Under the pieces are notes generated by a model. That model made no database searches and was not told where the DNA came from. It saw nothing but the letters and a program-made list of their open reading frames with translations. A DNA stretch of 64,000 bases from Nissolia schottii (Eukaryota; Streptophyta; Magnoliopsida; Fabales; Fabaceae): assembly GCA_003254905.1 (NCBI GenBank), contig QANU01095353.1, positions 1-64,000 of the forward strand, read 5' to 3'. The position numbers and the translations under genes were made by a program. Every line of letters starts with the position of its first letter. Position 1 is the stretch's first letter. Below are positions 62,801-64,000 of the stretch, piece by piece.

Positions 62801-63208
62801 GTAGAGAAACCTTTTTCTGTCTACCTTCACTACTTATGAGGCCATCTATATCCAATTTATCCAGGGACTCTATCTCTTTAAGAATTTCATCTTTTTTTAA
62901 CTCTAATGTCACCAAACACTTCCCAGTTCCAAACCATCTGGACCCAGTTTTTCTTGAGCCTCCACTTAACAACTTAAATTGTTGGGAAAACTTGTTCTAG
63001 ACAGAATTACCATTTTGGAATAGCAGTTAGATAGATATATATTTCCTCTGATTATCATGCCTTCACTCTTCACATCCTCGTACTGATTTATGTTATTTTG
63101 TTTAGTTAATATTTTCTCTCTAATTTAATCATTCTGCATTTCAGAGGAAATCCACAGAGAATAGATACTGCATCCTCCAACAAACGAGTAATATTTACTT
63201 ATGAGCAG
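50812..63208 (+). CDS. CSTF77: Cleavage stimulation factor subunit 77 (CstF77/CSTF3), 5' part
   Basis: Scaffold subunit of the nuclear CstF complex, which acts in mRNA 3' end cleavage and polyadenylation; it binds CstF64 and CstF50 and dimerises through HAT repeats. Exons: 50812-50871, 50981-51043, 51205-51314, 52950-53050, 56229-56290, 56380-56520, 56919-57047, 58318-58364 and 63145-63208, all GT-AG and in frame, giving 259 residues of the N-terminal HAT domain. Recognisable blocks are ATPIYEQLL, FWRQYVEANMAVNND, QIFSRCLLNCLQVPLW, LWKDYENFEN, ARAVYRERKKY, DWNMLAVPP, MQWMAWKRLLSFEK and NPQRIDTASSNKR. The rest lies beyond the window. The start at 50812 (MTTADKYN) follows an acceptor-like site at 50790, so a further 5' exon may exist. 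Exon 8 also occurs out of order at 55871-55917 within a duplicated block. Confidence 0.93.
51425..51764. mobile_element. Harbinger/Tourist-like MITE in CstF77 intron 3
   Basis: The ends GACTGCGTTTGGTTGTTGAG and CAACAAACGCAGCC are inverted repeats. CTA on both sides (51422-51424 and 51765-51767) could be a 3-bp target duplication. No ORF. Confidence 0.55.
53594..53925. mobile_element. MITE in CstF77 intron 4
   Basis: The ends TATGTTTGGGAGA and TCTCCCAAACATG are inverted repeats. The centre has a second hairpin, CCCCCCAATTTGG against CAAAAATTGGGGGG. Target duplication not resolved. Confidence 0.5.
54789..54789. other. Single N, left border of the duplicated block
   Basis: Lone undetermined base immediately before copy 1 of the 1,385-bp block. 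Confidence 0.95.
55119..55281 (+). mobile_element. Au-like tRNA-derived SINE (copy in block 1)
   Basis: Starts GGGTGAGCCTTGGCG with a tRNA-like A box (GGCGTAATGGTAAAG) and a B box (GGGTTCAAATCC). The body has GGTAAGGCTGCATAC and GTGCACTAGGCTGCCC, diagnostic of the plant Au SINE family, ending in poly-T. It is flanked by a 17-bp target duplication, TATTGTTTTYGTATAGA (55102-55118 and 55282-55298). Confidence 0.85.
55871..55917 (+). pseudogene. Out-of-order copy of CstF77 exon 8
   Basis: Identical to 58318-58364 with intact splice sites. If it were really in the genome and spliced between exons 4 and 5, its 47 bp would shift the frame. It most likely reflects the misplaced block. Confidence 0.85.
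56175..56175. other. Single N, right border of the duplicated block
   Basis: Lone undetermined base right after copy 1. Unique intron 4 sequence resumes at 56176. Confidence 0.95.
57237..58621 (+). repeat. Copy 2 of the 1,385-bp block, in the correct place
   Basis: Lies between exons 7 and 9 and contains exon 8 at 58318-58364, so this copy has the expected gene order. No N flanks it. Confidence 0.95.
57566..57728 (+). mobile_element. Au-like SINE in CstF77 intron 7
   Basis: The same SINE as at 55119-55281, with the same flanking 17-bp target duplication. This is probably the single true copy. Confidence 0.85.
58740..59130. repeat. Two related ~110-bp segments, LTR-like
   Basis: A segment around 58780-58880 recurs diverged at 59010-59120; shared pieces are AAGAATTGAGTG/AAGAAATGAGTG, AAAAGTTAGCT, CCCAACTCTAT and CCTTATCCCTT. 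A GTGATACCATCTTAAG motif at 58999 resembles a reversed primer site next to an LTR end, so this may be copia LTR debris. Confidence 0.4.
60320..60564 (+). mobile_element. 5' LTR and primer site of a copia-type element
   Basis: A 245-bp segment starts TGTCAGAATATC and ends GGATTTCAACA. It is followed at 60565 by TGGTATCAAAATTAAA, an initiator tRNA-Met type primer site. Its sequence differs from the LTR at 62075-62320, so the two do not form a pair. Confidence 0.55.
60683..62074 (+). pseudogene. Ty1/copia pol fragment (RT and RNase H), broken
   Basis: Plus-strand frames, interrupted by a stop in the first part and by several frameshifts, follow a copia polyprotein. Landmarks are an RT start (VAKGFTQSYGIDYEETFAP), LDIKNAFLNGKLEEEVY, the catalytic YVDD box at 61120-61131, DLGKLKNFLGMEV and SQRKYTIDLLKETGM. 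The RNase H part follows (VYTDADWAG near 61593, then LCDNKAAISIAKN and an ADILTKGLP stretch). Gag, protease and integrase are missing. A GAGGGGGAG polypurine tract precedes the LTR at 62075. Located in CstF77 intron 8, same strand as the gene. Confidence 0.88.
62075..62320 (+). mobile_element. 3' LTR of the copia element
   Basis: Starts TGTTGGTAATCAAGC right after the polypurine tract and ends ATTTTCTACA, 246 bp. It includes a TATTTATTTGGCC and TTTTAATATATAG region. Confidence 0.7.
62321..62997 (-). pseudogene. L1-type LINE ORF2 fragment in CstF77 intron 8
   Basis: The minus strand, with frame breaks, reads a KTKIQWAKEGDVNLRLFHKV stretch with GRKKKSWIKEL (62586-62972), then CKAPGPNGFTFG and CWDVVKVDLLKVFDEFH (about 62460-62330). 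These are the linker and first RT block of plant L1 ORF2. It abuts the copia LTR exactly at 62321 and is truncated at both ends. Confidence 0.75.
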
Positions 63209-63325
63209 GTACTTGGGAAATATTTTATTTTCTTCCCTTAATATCAAGTTCTTCCATTTAGCTAGCTACCTAGTAAAAAAAAGGTTTGTTATTATTGTTG
63301 GCCGTTTGGTAGTAGTACCAGTTTC

Positions 63326-63910
63326 CAAGGTTGTCAAACTCGAGAGTTTAAGTAAACTCGTGGAGTCTCAGCAAACTCGGATCGTAAACTCGACTCGTAA
63401 ACTCATATGAGTTTACATACGTAAAAAAATATGTTATAAGCAATATAATTAGAAACTAAACTTAATTAAATAATGTATTTATAATTGAAATTGAATAATG
63501 TTAACTTTAAATTAAATTAATGAAAGACATATCATAAAATACACCTTAATACAGACACTTAGTGGTTATGTCATACTTTATTCAGTATATGTATTATTTT
63601 ATAGTTCAATAAAACATAGCTCAATTATGATAAATATATGAAATTAACAAAATAAACTCAATATACATTATCTAATATAAACAAAGTTAGGTAAGTATCT
63701 AACAAAGTTACAAAATTTGTACATTTTGAGGTAAACTCGTAAACTCGTAGGTAGATTTTAACTCGTGAACTCGCTAGTAGAATCGAGAGTTTACTTAAAC
63801 TCGTACGAGTTTACCAAAAAAGAGTTTACATAAGTGTTAACTCGTTTTTGTGTAGTAAAATCGTAAACTCGTAAGAGTTTAAGAGTTAACTCGAGAGTTT
63901 AACAACCATG
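63326..63910. mobile_element. hAT-type non-autonomous element in CstF77 intron 9
   Basis: 585 bp with inverted ends CAAGGTTGTCAAACTC and GAGTTTAACAACCATG. It is flanked by the perfect 8-bp target duplication CCAGTTTC (63318-63325 and 63911-63918), the size typical of hAT. Both subterminal regions are packed with AAACTCGTAAACTCG-type repeats in opposite orientation. The centre is AT-rich and has no ORF. Confidence 0.85.
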
Positions 63911-64000
63911 CCAGTTTCTCTATAATGTGAAGAACAAATATATGGTCTTTATCAGAATATTTCTTGGGGTAGTTCTATCCTAGACTACCCACTAGTACTT

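Overview
The window looks like nuclear DNA of a eudicot plant. It is AT-rich, its coding sequence is split into many GT-AG exons, and it is crowded with plant-type transposable elements: Ty1/copia, Ty3/gypsy, L1 and RTE LINEs, an Au-like SINE, and hAT-, MULE- and Harbinger-like MITEs. No bacterial operons, CRISPR arrays, rRNA genes or free-standing tRNA genes are visible. The species cannot be named from the sequence alone.

Four host genes can be rebuilt exon by exon. (1) A WUSCHEL-related homeobox gene of the WOX11/12 type lies on the minus strand (13237-14599, 3 exons, 260 aa). (2) A tRNA-dihydrouridine synthase of the DUS2 type lies on the plus strand (24749-38521, 9 exons, 326 aa), its introns swollen by transposons. 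(3) A membrane steroid-binding / MAPR protein with a cytochrome b5-like domain lies on the plus strand (44645-47480, 2 exons, 189 aa). (4) The 5' part of the gene for the 77 kDa cleavage stimulation factor subunit (CstF77) lies on the plus strand (50812 to beyond 63208). Nine exons coding 259 residues are visible and the gene runs off the right edge. The four are unrelated housekeeping or developmental genes and show no sign of working as a cluster.

Layout. 1-2.66 kb: right part of a MULE-like element with decayed Ulp1/plant-mobile-domain type ORFs and a 408-bp tandem duplication of CACAAACATTT arrays. 2.9-8.3 kb: gypsy debris, including a non-autonomous element with a tRNA-Asp type primer site and two LTR copies in opposite orientation. 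8.3-13.2 kb: intergenic. 13.2-14.7 kb: WOX gene. 14.7-24.7 kb: AT-rich intergenic DNA with a decayed copia element and two related MITEs. 24.7-38.5 kb: DUS2, whose introns hold an L1 fragment, a minisatellite, a young gag-only LTR retrotransposon with apparently identical LTRs, two RTE fragments in opposite orientation and a MULE-like MITE. 38.5-44.6 kb: LTR remnants. 44.6-47.5 kb: MAPR gene with a possible mitochondrial-DNA insert in its intron. 47.5-50.8 kb: mainly intergenic, with a 601-base run of N. 50.8-64 kb: CstF77.

The most important observation is in CstF77. A 1,385-bp block containing exon 8 occurs twice. The first copy is out of order, in intron 4, and is bounded exactly by single N characters at 54789 and 56175. 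This points to a misplaced contig rather than a real exon duplication. No clearly new biological system was found. The best biological leads are the gag-only retrotransposon in DUS2, the MULE/MITE family sharing GCTACACGTACACC ends, and inverted RTE copies flanking DUS2 exons 6-8.
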